Source: Hyphochytrium catenoides
Lineage: Eukaryota; Sar; Hyphochytriomycetes; Hyphochytriales; Hyphochytriaceae
Length of the DNA stretch: 25,148 nt
Assembly (NCBI GenBank): GCA_900088475.1
Contig: FLMG01001674.1
Location: 2,233 to 27,380 of the forward strand
Direction: 5' to 3'
Of this stretch, positions 1 through 8,816 are shown in pieces. The position numbers and the translations under genes are program-made. Within the stretch, counting starts at the first letter, position 1; every line of letters starts with the position of its first letter. Under the pieces are notes generated by a model. That model was not told the origin of the DNA. It saw only the letters and a list, made by a program, of their open reading frames with translations, and made no database searches.

Positions 1-74
1 TCTCCCTCCCTCTCTCTCTCTCTCCCCCCCTCTCTCTCTCTCTCATCCTCCCCTCTCTCTCTTTCTTCCCCTAG

Positions 75-359
75 CGGTGTCCTGGCTTTCGCGCGGGATA
101 TTTGCTGCTCCACGAAGAGAGAGAAGAAGCGAGCAATGTCACTCTTTGGGACTCCTCTTCCTCTCTCGAAGAAGCCACAGCGTCCCCTCAATACCAGGAA
201 ACAATGAAAGAACTGGGAGAGATTGTAGATCTCTCTTCTTCTCTCTCTTCGTCTCTCTCTCTCTCTCCCTCTCTCTCCCCTATATCCGGGTTTATTTCCC
301 CTGATATGGAGGGACAAAGAGACGCGCTGTTGGAGAAAATGAGGAAAAGATGGCAATAA
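75..359 (+). CDS. 3' end of a gene for an ABM-like dimeric alpha/beta-barrel protein (partial)
   Basis: An exon opens at 75 after a pyrimidine-rich acceptor ending in ccctag. It encodes a block (PGFRAGYLLLHEE, then NVTLWDSSSSLEEATASPQY, then MKELGEIVD) with the pattern of antibiotic-biosynthesis-monooxygenase/YgiN-type domains: a strand after 'PG', a 'W-(D/E)S' strand end and the 'A-S-P-x-(F/Y)-Q' helix. Such proteins are small heme- or quinone-linked oxygenases or stress proteins; the substrate here cannot be told. The frame stays open through a CT tract to TAA at 357-359. Alternatively a CT-rich 87-nt intron (225-311, gtagat to atggag) is removed; it keeps frame and joins GEI to GQRDALLEKM, which avoids a run of Ser-Leu residues. 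The 5' part of the gene lies outside the window. Family assignment rests on a short motif match and is moderate. Confidence 0.5.
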   Translation, partial: RCPGFRAGYLLLHEEREEASNVTLWDSSSSLEEATASPQYQETMKELGEIVDLSSSLSSSLSLSPSLSPISGFISPDMEGQRDALLEKMRKRWQ

Positions 360-360
360 A
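355..360 (+). promoter_or_regulatory. AATAAA poly(A) signal overlapping the stop codon
   Basis: AATAAA overlaps the TAA stop (357-359) of the upstream ABM-like gene. If used, the 3' UTR would be only about 10-30 nt. Confidence 0.45.
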
Positions 361-806
361 AGGCTATTTTGATTTCCTTTCAATCTCTCTTTCTCTTTCT
401 TTCTCTCTCTCTCTCTCCCTCTTTCTTTCTCTCTCAAGAGAGAGAGAGCAATTTCTCTTCAGCTTCCAAGAGAGAGAAGGCGCTTAGCATTTATAACTCC
501 GGAAGGTGAACCAGATAGGAGAGAAAGAGAGAGATACACAGGCAAGAGAGAGAGAGCAAGAAAGAGAGAGGAAGACAAGGACTAAGAGGAAACATAGAAC
601 AATAAAGAGAGCAAGAGCGAGCGAGGGAGAGAGAGAGAGAGAAGGAGGGAGAGAGAGAGAGAGAGAAGGAGGGAGAGAGCGAGAGAGAGAGATGGAGAGA
701 GAGAGAGAGGGAAAGAGAGAGAGAGGAAGAGCTGGTCCATTGCAAAGAGGACATAGTGCTCATGAAAGATATCTCGAATTTGAGTCGCATTGGAGAAGAC
801 GCTGAA
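361..806. other. Convergent intergenic region, microsatellite-rich
   Basis: This lies between the 3' end of the plus-strand ABM-like gene and the 3' end of the minus-strand SOD gene. It is CT-rich to about 430, then GA-rich (about 520-735) with the interruptions GGAGG and GAGCAAG. The switch from CT to GA on the plus strand coincides with the change of transcription direction. I see no conserved coding block; the open frames are Arg-Glu or Ser-Leu runs. Confidence 0.6.
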
Positions 807-812
807 TTTATT
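807..812 (-). promoter_or_regulatory. Poly(A) signal of the SOD gene
   Basis: AATAAA on the minus strand (tttatt on plus), 37 nt downstream of the SOD stop codon at 849-851. It is the only canonical hexamer I found in this short 3' flank. Confidence 0.5.
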
Positions 813-848
813 ATTTGTTTCTCTCTCTTTCTCTCTCTCTCTCTCTTT

Positions 849-1188
849 CTAGGTAGACTGTGCGATGCCGATCACTCCGCCCGCAATCCGAGCGCCAGAG
901 TTTCCATTTTGAAGAGAGAGCTCGTGGCCACCCTAGAGAGAGAGAGAAAGGGTGTGAACATAAAGAAAAAGAGACAGAGAGAGTGAGAGAGAGACATAGA
1001 GCAAGGCATCGAGAGTGACAGAGAGAGAGAGAGAGAAAGAGGCAATGAGCGAAAAAGAGAGAGGGGAATCGGAGACAGAGAGAACAAGAGAGAGAGAAAT
1101 TGAAGACCCAGGGTTAGCAGAAGAGAGAGCAAGAAGAATAGAGACATAGAGAGCACCAAAGGCTATAGCAAACAGTCTCCCAAACACA

Positions 1189-1232
<44 letters not shown>

Positions 1233-1382
1233 AAGACCGCATTACCTTGCCAAGATCATCCTCTCTCTCCTTAACTACGAGGGATCTTCCAATGACGGAG
1301 TGTGGGCCAATGAGCTTGACGCCCCTGTCCTCAATCTTCACCACCGCAGTACCATCAGTGTCAGCCTCAATGTTCCCTGGGG

Positions 1383-1423
<41 letters not shown>

Positions 1424-1445
1424 GAAGAAAGAGAGAGAGAGAGAG

Positions 1446-1489
<44 letters not shown>

Positions 1490-1619
1490 TAAAACAAAGA
1501 AGAAAGAGAAGCAGGTCAGGACAATAGAGTAAAGACATGTTGGACAGAAAGAAGTCAGAAAGATAAGAGGAAGATCGGGGAACATAGAAAGTAGCAAGAA
1601 AGACATAAAAAAGGCAGAG

Positions 1620-1668
<49 letters not shown>

Positions 1669-2867
1669 AAAGAGAGTCCAACATCCTTTAGGCATCTCGT
1701 TTTCAAGCAGAAATGCTTGAATGGAGAGACTTCAAAACCAAACCAGTGCAAAAAGAGAGAAAGAGACTCATAAGAGAAAGGAAGGAACCTTGGGAGCACA
1801 GCCTCTCCAGAGAGAGAGAGAGAGAGAAAGACGGAGAGGGAGAGAGAGAGCAAGAGAGAGCACGGACAGACCTAGGTCTCCGGCTCTGCGCTCCTTGTCA
1901 TCGGGGCCTCCATGGTTCTTTAGGTGTGGGTTGAAAATATTGCCTAGGAAAGGAGAGAGAGAGAAAGAGAGTGAGCCCGAGAGAGAGAAGAGAGAAAAAA
2001 ACAAGAGAGACACGAGAGTAAAGGCACGGTATATAGATAAAGACAAAAGAGAGACAGGGAGAGACTGCAAGGGAGAAGTAGTGTAGATCATAAAGTAAGA
2101 GCCACCCTACTTTCAGGATCTACGTGAAAGAACCAGAAGAGAGAGAGAGAAAGAGAAAGAGAAAGAAAAGGAAAAAGAGCGCGCGGACAGAATGGGGGAG
2201 AGAGAGAGAGAGAGAGAGAAGGAGACAGACGGAGAGAGAGAGAAAAGAGGACATATAACAGAATACGAGAGAGAGACCTTGACGGCAGAGAGCGAGAAAG
2301 CAGGAAGGGCATTAAGAAGTACATAGAAAAGAGAGAGAGGGAGAGAAAGAGAGAGAGAGAAAGTGCAAGATAGGTAAAGAAGAAAGAAAGGGAAACAAAG
2401 GACTCACCACAGCTGACAAAGTTCTGGGAGAGATCTCCGAATGTGTGGATGTGGAAGCCGTGCTTGCCCTGGAGAAGAGAGAACAGCCATAAGTGGCCTT
2501 GGAGAGAGAGCCTTTATATTTTCTCTCTCTTTCTCTCTCTTTCCTTCCTGCATTTCCCTCTCTTTCCTGGGAGTAGTCAGCACTTTTTTGTCTCTCTCTC
2601 TTTGTTCACAACTATTTTCTCTCTCTCTCTGCTGAATCTCCCCTATCTTGCTTGCCGTCTTTCACTTTTGAACGCACAGCTCTCTTTCGCACTTCTCTCT
2701 CTCTCTCTCTCTGTGTCTCTCTTCTTTTCTCTCTCTTGAAAATGACATACCGCGGTGAGGCCCTTAATGGTCCCAGAGATGATGGTAGGAGCATCTTCCT
2801 GTGACTGAGTCAGCAGAATCTCTCCGCTGATGCCGTCGCCAGTGAGAACACAGATAGCGCGAGCCAT
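849..2867 (-). CDS. Cu/Zn superoxide dismutase family protein with degenerate metal sites
   Basis: Five exons on the minus strand: 2867-2751, 2468-2408, 1943-1872, 1376-1246 and 932-849. All introns are GT-AG and the phases join cleanly to 154 aa, the same length as human SOD1. Conserved blocks in order: AICVLTGDG (residues 5-13), [21 protein letters not shown] (31-51), [21 protein letters not shown] (69-89), [20 protein letters not shown] (107-126) and [17 protein letters not shown] (136-152). Aligned without gaps from HGFHIH to VIGIAQ, copper ligands His45 and His47 are kept. The bridging His63 equivalent is Ile62, the copper ligand His120 equivalent is Lys119, and the zinc ligand His80 equivalent is Arg79. 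Zinc ligands His70 and Asp82 and the active-site Arg142 remain. Both disulfide cysteines are lost (Phe56, Gly145). There is no signal peptide and no CxxC chaperone domain. The fold is probably kept but normal dismutation is unlikely. The ATG lies in ctataaaATGGCT. Confidence 0.93.
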
Positions 2868-3045
2868 TTTATAGAGAAAAAAGTGCAAAAAATCTGTCTG
2901 AAAAGCTTCGAAATGCGCCGGGAAAAGCTTCAGAATTGCGGCGATGGAGCTCTAAAGAGGTGAGGAGAGAGAAAGGAGGAAGGATCTTCCAATGTCCAGA
3001 GGAATTGTGTGGTGTCTAGAGAACGGAGAGAACAGAGAGGAGAGG

Positions 3046-3089
<44 letters not shown>

Positions 3090-3502
3090 AGAGAGAGAGA
3101 CAGACAGAGACAGACAGAGAGAGACTGAGAGGGAGAGAGAGAGAGACAGAGAGAGAGGAAAAAGGAGAGAAAGGGAGAGAGAGCTTGAGAGCGGCAGACA
3201 GAGGGGGAAAGAGAGATAGAGGCAGAGAGAGAAAGAAAGAAAGAGAGAGAGAGAAAGGAGAGAGAGAGAAAGTAGGAGAGAAAGAGAGAGCTTGAGAGAG
3301 GTGATAGAGAGAGAGAAAGAAAGAGGCAAGACATGAAGGTAATGAGGGCAGTGCGCACACTGTAAGAACAGACGGACATTTTGGAATAGACAGAGAGGAG
3401 GAGAGATACAGAGAAATAGGCGTAAAGCAAATAATGAAGAAAGACAGAGGAGGTTTGAGGCATATGCCCCATGTATCGAATCCTTAGCCGGTATAGTCAA
3501 TC

Positions 3503-3527
3503 TAACGCTATAAATCTGAGAGCGTTA
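3503..3527. repeat. Inverted repeat TAACGCT / AGCGTTA
   Basis: Perfect 7-bp arms (3503-3509 and 3521-3527) with an 11-nt spacer, in non-repetitive DNA upstream of SOD. Confidence 0.5.
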
Positions 3528-3634
3528 CCCAATCATAAACCGCCATGGATATATGGAGAGTTTTGCATTGTGAAAAAGGGAGGACTAGCGAGACAGAGTA
3601 ATAGCGACCAGAGAGAGAAGAGAGCCTCTGTTTG

Positions 3635-3665
<31 letters not shown>

Positions 3666-3720
3666 TGACTCGAATGCTTGTTCCCTTTCCCTTCTTTCTC
3701 TCTTTCGTCTTCTCATTCAA

Positions 3721-3756
3721 CGCTATCAGTCTTTGACAGCGCAGTCTTCGATAGCG
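3721..3756. repeat. Inverted repeat CGCTATC / GATAGCG
   Basis: Perfect 7-bp arms (3721-3727 and 3750-3756) around a 22-nt spacer. The left arm belongs to AACGCTAT (3719-3726), the same octamer as at 3504-3511. Confidence 0.45.
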
Positions 3757-3924
3757 GCTCTGTGCCATGGTCCAGTTAGAAAAACATGTCTCTTCATGAG
3801 ATCTGCATACGAAGCGTCTTTCTCTCTCTCTCTCTACACCTAATCCCCTCCTCGTCTCACCTAATCCCTCCTTCCTCTCTCTCTCTCTCATTCTCTCTCT
3901 TCCTCTTTCTTTCTTTTGCCTTAA

Positions 3925-4403
3925 TTATCCGCTTTCTGTCGCTATCCAGCGAGGAGAGAGAGAGGAAGAAGCGTTAAGAAGAGAGGGAGAGATATCGTTT
4001 GCTCTTTCTTCCCTTCCCAGCTTTGCAAACGCTTCTTTCAGGACCAGCTTGTGGTCAAAGGCGAGAGAAGGGGGAGAGTCAATGGAGAACCAACGCGCGT
4101 CTTTCGCATCATCCTGGAACAGGCAGCAGAGGAGAGAGAGGGAGAGAAAGATAGAGAGAGAGAGACCGTCAAAGAAGAAAGAGACTTGAGAGAAAGAGAG
4201 AAAGAGGAGGAAGAAGAGACATGGCAGATAATAAGGAACGGAAAGGCATTTCGAGCTAGCTGAGTCCCTAACTTTATCATCAGGACGCACCTATCCAGAG
4301 AAACAGAGAAGCAGACAGAGAGACTAAGAAAGAGAGACAAAGAAAGAAAGAGAGATAAAAAGAGAGAGAGTAAGTAAGAAAGACGGTGGCAGAGCGGAGA
4401 GAG

Positions 4404-4436
<33 letters not shown>

Positions 4437-4736
4437 GTTTCTTTACCGCTGCCTTGACTCCAATGTCCGTGCTCTCCACCAGCGCGGCGTAAGCCACAGT
4501 GACAGTCCAACCGCGAGGGTCCCGACCCTTTGCACCGAAGGCACCGACCTAGAAAGTCAAAGAGAGAGAGAGAGAGAGAGAGAGACAGAAAGCGAGACAG
4601 AGAGAGAGACAGAGAGAGAGACAGGGTTGGCGACAAGCAAGAGAAACTAAGAAAAAGAAAGAGAGAGGACCTTAAACCTGAGGAAAGATCTACGAACTTA
4701 GAGAGAGAGAGAAGGCAAAAAGACAGAAAGAGAGTG

Positions 4737-4770
<34 letters not shown>

Positions 4771-5640
4771 TGCCTGCACGAGTAGCACCTGCGATGGGTC
4801 TACTGACGTCTCTTCCTGCAGCTCTCTGGCAGCTGCAGCCTCCAAAGGCTCTTCTTCATCCACAAACCCTCCAGGAAGGGCCCAGCATCCCTACCCAAGA
4901 GAGAGGAGAGAGAGAGAGAGAGAGAGAGAGACAGGCGGGCGGCAGAGTAAAAACAGGAAGGAAAAAGGAGAGAGAGAGAGAGAGAGAAGTTAGAACTTGT
5001 AAGTGTGAGATAATGGAATGAGGGGGAGGATGAAGAGAGAGAGAGAGAGAAAGGGGGAGAGAAGGGGGGAGAGAGAGAGAGGAAATGAGAAAGAGACAAA
5101 TAAATCTCTATAAAGTAGCAGTGCACCCTTGAGGGGAGAGGAGAAGGAAGAGCTAACCTTGAACGGATCATTCTTTCTTTGGATAAGGAGAACTTTTGGG
5201 ACGCCTCTCTCTCCTTCTTTGGGCACTTTCTCTTCCTCTCTCTCTCCCTCTCTCTTGGCCACGATAATAGTGTCTACCGTGAGAGAGGGGCGCGGATATC
5301 TTGGAGAAGAAGAGTCAGAAGAGAGAGAGAGAGAAGGACAGGAAGAAGAGGATGTGTAAGAGAGAGGAGAGAGTATGAGGAGAGAAAGGATACCCAGGAA
5401 ACGGAAGAGGACCATTGAAAACCTATACCAAATAAGAAGACAGTGTTAGGAGAGAGAGAGAGAGTGGTGGAGACAAAAGATAAAAGAAAAGCACAGAGAA
5501 AGAGAGAGAAGGAGATGGAAGAGAGAGAAAAGACTGAAAGAGAGAGAGAGGAGACCGTCGTTGGGGAGAGAGATAAGCTGACTCCAAAACGGGGGGAAAG
5601 AGAGAGACAGAAGCATCTCTTACTGATATGTGTGCACCAT
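3925..5640 (-). CDS. Nudix hydrolase, ADP-ribose pyrophosphatase-like
   Basis: Five minus-strand exons: 5640-5624, 5299-5158, 4890-4774, 4548-4447 and 4113-3925. All phases join, giving 188 aa. The N-terminus MVHTYQYPRPSLTVDTIIV is typical of the family. Residues 42-59 read VLLIQRKNDPFKGCWALP, and the Nudix box is at 61-83 (G-x5-E-x7-RELQEETSV), which binds Mg2+ and cuts nucleoside diphosphates linked to another moiety. The box matches the consensus except that the usual Gly after EET is Ser82. Later GAFGAKGRDPRGWTVTVAYAAL (94-115) and DDAKDARWFSID...LAFDH (127-147) match ADP-ribose or related pyrophosphatases. A charged 20-residue insertion (about 19-38, rich in Glu/Lys/Arg) precedes the VLLIQRK strand. 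The intron after residue 92 appears to use a GC donor (CAG|gcaaga). The start is the first Met of the conserved N-terminus; an upstream targeting exon is possible but not seen. The substrate is inferred from motifs only. Confidence 0.9.
4549..4773 (-). other. GC-AG intron in the Nudix gene
   Basis: The exon ends CTCGTGCAG|gcaaga and the next opens ctag|GTCGGT. The join gives LLVQ-VGAFG, the expected L-x-Q-x-x-x-F-G strand. The nearest GT donors upstream (CAG|gtgcta, CTC|gtgcag) delete part of it. Confidence 0.6.
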
Positions 5641-6152
5641 CTTCAGCGCGGTCTTGCTCTTCTGACGGGAAGAGAAAAGTGAGAAAGAGCTGATGTTGGG
5701 CGTACAACACCGGAGATGCGAGGAGCGGAGACAAAGACAGCGCTTTGCTAGGGAAGACACCTGCATTCACCAAGCACTCTACCCTTATTTTCTTTCTTTC
5801 TCTCTTTCTCTCTCTCTCCTGCTGTTTTATGATGGTGTGACTTCGTTTTCTCGGTGTCTTGCCCGTCAATGCAAAAAAGCTTCGCCGGTGGAGTTTCTGC
5901 TTGGGTATGCAAAAGAGGAGTTGATAAACAGAGGAAGAACGAGAGAAGTGGACCGATAGCGAAGGAGAGAAAGAGACAAGAAAGAGGAAGACAGAGAACG
6001 TAAGATGAGAGAACACATTGGTGCATTGTCTGCATGCAGTGAGAGAGAGAGAGAGAGGAGAGAGAGAGCCTAAGAAGCTAGCCGCCGAAGTGAGGAAGAC
6101 AGAGGAGCTGAAGAAAATACCGGGGAGGAGCGAGAGAGAGAGAGAGAGAGAG

Positions 6153-6204
<52 letters not shown>

Positions 6205-6615
6205 AAGAGAGAGTGAAAGGAGAGAGAGAGAGACAGTGAGAGAAAGGAGAGTTGAAAACGGCTCAGAACCTTGCCTGGCAAGATCCCCAGAAGATCTTGA
6301 ATCTTGAATCCTGAGATCTGACCGTACCAGTGATAATCAATAGAGGATCAACAAAATATTTGTGTCCTTGATATTCCTATAGTGATCTGACGAGCTTCCT
6401 GTGATACTGAACTCCGTACTGGTGATTTTTATAACAACAGTTATTTGAGTCAACTACAACAAGACCAGGGGCAGATCTTCAAACTGAATTATCCGGAACA
6501 CTGAGTACCTTTATGCCGTATACACCGCCTAATTACCTATCATATGACGAATAGCTCTCCTCAGCAGGTGATCCAGTCACAAACTACTGATAATCTATAA
6601 GAAATAACTAATTGC
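5641..6615. other. Upstream flank of Nudix and of the next plus-strand gene
   Basis: Directly upstream of the Nudix ATG, the minus strand reads ttctcttcccgtcag then AAGAGCAAGACC; it could be 5' UTR or an acceptor for an unrecognised 5' exon. An open minus frame (5423-6016) runs through non-repetitive islands at 5690-5770 and 5840-5970, but I recognise no domain. A plus-strand frame around 6069-6130 reads PKKLAAEVRKTEELKKIPGR, charged and possibly helical, then becomes pure (GA)n at 6131-6241. From about 6290 to 6615 the DNA changes sharply to AT-richer, repeat-free sequence with frequent stops; this is probably the promoter and 5' region of the gene at 6616. Confidence 0.4.
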
Positions 6616-7772
6616 ATGCCAATTATAGCCGGTAGCGGTCTTATGGGTGAGAAGAAAAGGTATGATGAAGCTTTTGGGAAGATCATCGCGAAGTGGACGA
6701 GATGGACAGAGCTTGCCCAGCATCTCCTCATTTTAGGAAGCTTTAGCAGAGCTTATCGTGGCCATTCTGCCTTAAGGACGGTGGAACTGTTTGAATCTAA
6801 GTGCGGTAGTTGGCTTGCTGTCCTTGGCTTCAACATTGACGGTTCCTAGGTCGCGATTACACCTGGCACACACTCTGACCCTCCTCGAGCCTTACGGCGG
6901 GGTTTCTGCTGCCGGTAGCGCTTGCTTCTCATCAGCACACGAAGAGGACTAAGTACGGTAGTTGGCTTCCTGTCCTTGGCTTCAAAGTTGACGGCTCCAA
7001 GATTGCGATCACACCTGGCACCCACTCTGACCCTCCTCGAGCCTTACGACGGGGTTCCTGCTGCCGGTAGCGTTTGCTTCTCGTCAGCTCACGAAGAGGA
7101 CCACGTTTCTTTCTTTTCTTGGGACCTCTCCTATGCTACTCAAACGTCATTGGTGGCGTCTGTTCCTTATCTGAAAGGCATAACATCTTCCATATACCGA
7201 CTGTGCCCAAACCGTTCGTGGTATATTGCCTTGAAGATGCTGCGAGATCTCGTGGGAACCACTGTTTACGCCATTGGATCTATTTTCATAGTCTTTCTTT
7301 GCTTGGCTGTCGGTAAGAGGACCTATTCAACCAGCCTGTGTCCGATTTTTTAAGAAACAACTCTCTTTTTGCCATCATCCAGTCCTCATTTATAGTCAAG
7401 TTCTCACGTTTGCTTCTGTGGCTGTGTCTCACTCTTCTCCTATGTATCTTAGGGTGGTGGATTGTCTGGAAGAGCATCCTGTCTCATCTTCCTCTTATTC
7501 AAGAACTCATGGGCGTGACAGAGCAGAGCGCTGGCAGAAAAGAGAAGAGTCGCAAGCCGTCCAGAAGAGTAAGTGCAGACAGATCTATGCTCTGAACGAA
7601 TCAGAGGAAACCGAATCTCTCTAACCGTCTTCATGTTCCTCTCTCTGCCATGCAGTTACCGTCCAATCTCGCATCGGCAGTGGACGACAGTCCGACAGCC
7701 ATTGATGGCAGTGCCTGGGGCATTGGACGAGATCTAGACGGGTCTCGCCCACAGCCGGTGAGAAGGAGATGA
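6616..7772 (+). CDS. Predicted two-helix membrane protein, unknown function
   Basis: Proposed exons: 6616-6805, 7088-7312, 7396-7568 and 7656-7772, giving 234 aa with every junction in frame. Donors are gtagtt, gtaaga and gtaagt; acceptors are tcgtcag, tttatag and catgcag. The N-terminal part (residues 11-63) is basic and helix-like (RYDEAFGKIIAKWTRWTEL). Two adjoining hydrophobic stretches follow, about 118-139 (TVYAIGSIFIVFLCLAV) and 143-163 (LLLWLCLTLLLCILGWWIVW), separated by a short KFSR turn, so a membrane hairpin is likely. The tail is polar and basic (GRKEKSRKPSRR, ending PQPVRRR). I recognise no family. The last two exons are the best supported; the first exon and start are less certain, with a second Met at residue 10. 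Introns 2 and 3 are short (83 and 87 nt) and lack CT microsatellite, unlike the rest of the window. Intron 1 is duplicated. Confidence 0.55.
6799..7102 (+). repeat. 152-bp tandem duplication spanning an intron and its splice sites
   Basis: Units 6799-6950 and 6951-7102 are diverged copies with an exact 152-bp offset. Each holds the last bases of exon 1 (TAAGTGCG or TAAGTACG), a 130-nt intron (gtagttgg to tcag) and the first 14 bases of exon 2 (C-A/T-CACGAAGAGGAC). The intron is not pyrimidine-repetitive. Confidence 0.85.
6936..6957 (+). other. 22-nt candidate poison mini-exon
   Basis: The duplication leaves a second acceptor (catcag at 6935) and a second donor (gtagtt at 6958) flanking 22 nt. 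Included in frame, these read Ala-His-Glu-Glu-Asp and then TAA, and 22 nt also shifts frame. Skipping (6805 joined to 7088) keeps the full frame open. Confidence 0.45.
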
Positions 7773-8059
7773 AGGGCCAAGAAGAAGGAAGGCTTTTAGA
7801 ATTGGCAACCCGTGGGAATTTGTTAGAGGAAAAGGACAGAAGGACATCCGTGCGGTTAGTAGTGCCGTGGGCACGATATTGACCTGGAGGACCTGAACAT
7901 TTTAACCTATTTATTGGTCCACCTGGATGATCAAGGGACCTCTTTTCCTCCACTTGCAACATTCTAAACCGTCACTTTCTTTCTTTCCGCGCCTCCACCT
8001 CCCTCTCTGTTCTCTCTCTCTGTCCCTTTTTGCCTCTCCCTCTCTACCTTTCTTGCACC

Positions 8060-8290
8060 ATGCTCACATGTTGCATAAGAAGCTCCCTTGCAGCTCCGCT
8101 TCCTCATCCTCAATCCACTAAGCTGCTGCTTACCTACATAGCACTAGAAGGGAGAGGCTATCAGCAATATCGCATGTTCTTCCTCTTCGTCCTTCCCTTT
8201 CTGTTTTATTTCTCCTTAGTCGTTTGTGCTGCCTTTCTGAGGCTCGACTTCTCTGTCTCTAGAGCCCTTCTGATGACGGCACGCTGCTGA
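8060..8290 (+). CDS. Possible small membrane protein or exon, hypothetical
   Basis: An ATG-started frame of 76 aa. Its second half (KLLLTYIALEGRGYQQYRM then FFLFVLPFLFYFSLVVCAAFLRL) holds one strong hydrophobic segment with basic flanks. The first half is low complexity. No homologue is recognised, no splice partner is evident, and there is no codon evidence beyond the open frame, so it may be chance. Confidence 0.2.
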   Translation: MLTCCIRSSLAAPLPHPQSTKLLLTYIALEGRGYQQYRMFFLFVLPFLFYFSLVVCAAFLRLDFSVSRALLMTARC

Positions 8291-8533
8291 CCTCTGGCAT
8301 AATCGTGGCCAGATGATGCTTCCGCCTCCACGTCCTAACGCAACCGTGGACCTTACCGAGAGAGGAGGAAAAGAGTAATGAGCTCAACTTGAAGGGTTAA
8401 AGACTGAGAGTAAGAAGGAAAAGAAGATAGAAGAGAGAGAGGGGACAGAGAGAGAGACACACACGAAGAGAGAGAGAGAGAGAGAGAAAGAAGACAATCA
8501 GAGACTGATGAGGAAGCAGGACAGCAGGACTCT

Positions 8534-8571
8534 CAAGTACAAGTACAAGTGCCAAGTACAAGTATACTTGT
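8534..8571. promoter_or_regulatory. CAAGTA hexamer cluster ending in a perfect palindrome
   Basis: Nearly contiguous CAAGTA units (one is CAAGTG) end in ACAAGTATACTTGT (8558-8571), a perfect 14-bp palindrome. It lies about 250 bp upstream of the eIF2B epsilon start. A similar cluster occurs at 16844-16965. Confidence 0.45.
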
Positions 8572-8676
8572 AACAGTTCGCTAAGGATAGCCGTTAGCGC
8601 CCATCTTGTCTACTACGTTAGCCGTTAGAGGCTACATGAGGTTTTCCGTCCAGGTCTCCAGTCAGATCTCTCAAAT

Positions 8677-8710
8677 GATTTTCTGAAGCTTCATGAACCA
8701 TCAGAAAATC
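8677..8710. repeat. Perfect 10-bp hairpin in the eIF2B epsilon 5' flank
   Basis: GATTTTCTGA (8677-8686) and TCAGAAAATC (8701-8710) are exact reverse complements around a 14-nt loop, 107 bp before the ATG. It could be a dyad protein-binding site or a 5' UTR stem. Confidence 0.55.
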
Positions 8711-8816
8711 CAATAAATGGAGACTTCCTTCTGCTGAAGATTCTGAAGCCCATCACAATAGAAGAAGAGACAAGGAGAGAGCAACGCCTTTCGTACATCT
8801 CCATCATAAGGCCAAG

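Larger units (their letters stand above)
2868..3924. other. Intergenic region upstream of SOD and downstream of Nudix
   Basis: It should contain the SOD promoter. A pure GA tract runs about 3041-3330; both strands carry long Ser-Leu/Arg-Glu frames that are repeat translation. Non-repetitive islands at 3340-3610 and 3700-3830 contain two inverted repeats built on AACGCTAT (see separate entries). I found no convincing exon in either orientation. Confidence 0.5.
7773..8816. other. Intergenic region and eIF2B epsilon promoter/5' flank
   Basis: The first part is probably the 3' flank of the membrane-protein gene. A CT-rich stretch lies at 7975-8060 and GA tracts at about 8430-8490. It also holds a weak open frame at 8060-8290, the CAAGTA cluster at 8534-8571, two copies of AGCCGTTAG (about 8589 and 8619) and a hairpin at 8677-8710, listed separately. 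Confidence 0.6.

Noticed and set aside
520-735. Regularly spaced repeats as a CRISPR-like array
   Set aside because: Simple dinucleotide microsatellite with no unique spacers, in eukaryotic DNA.
849-2867. Copper chaperone for SOD (CCS) as the identity of the SOD homologue
   Set aside because: No N-terminal CxxC heavy-metal domain and no C-terminal CxC; the length and ends match plain SOD1.
2849-2875. TATAAA next to the SOD ATG as a TATA box
   Set aside because: It directly abuts the start codon, leaving no room for a transcription start downstream.
2930-3500. Two overlapping minus-strand frames of about 180 aa
   Set aside because: Pure Ser-Leu/Phe translation of a GA tract in two frames at once; no conserved block.
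7621-7962. 113-aa minus-strand frame over the last exon of the membrane-protein gene
   Set aside because: The plus-strand exon has a matched acceptor, phase and stop; the minus frame has no recognised domain and overlaps it.
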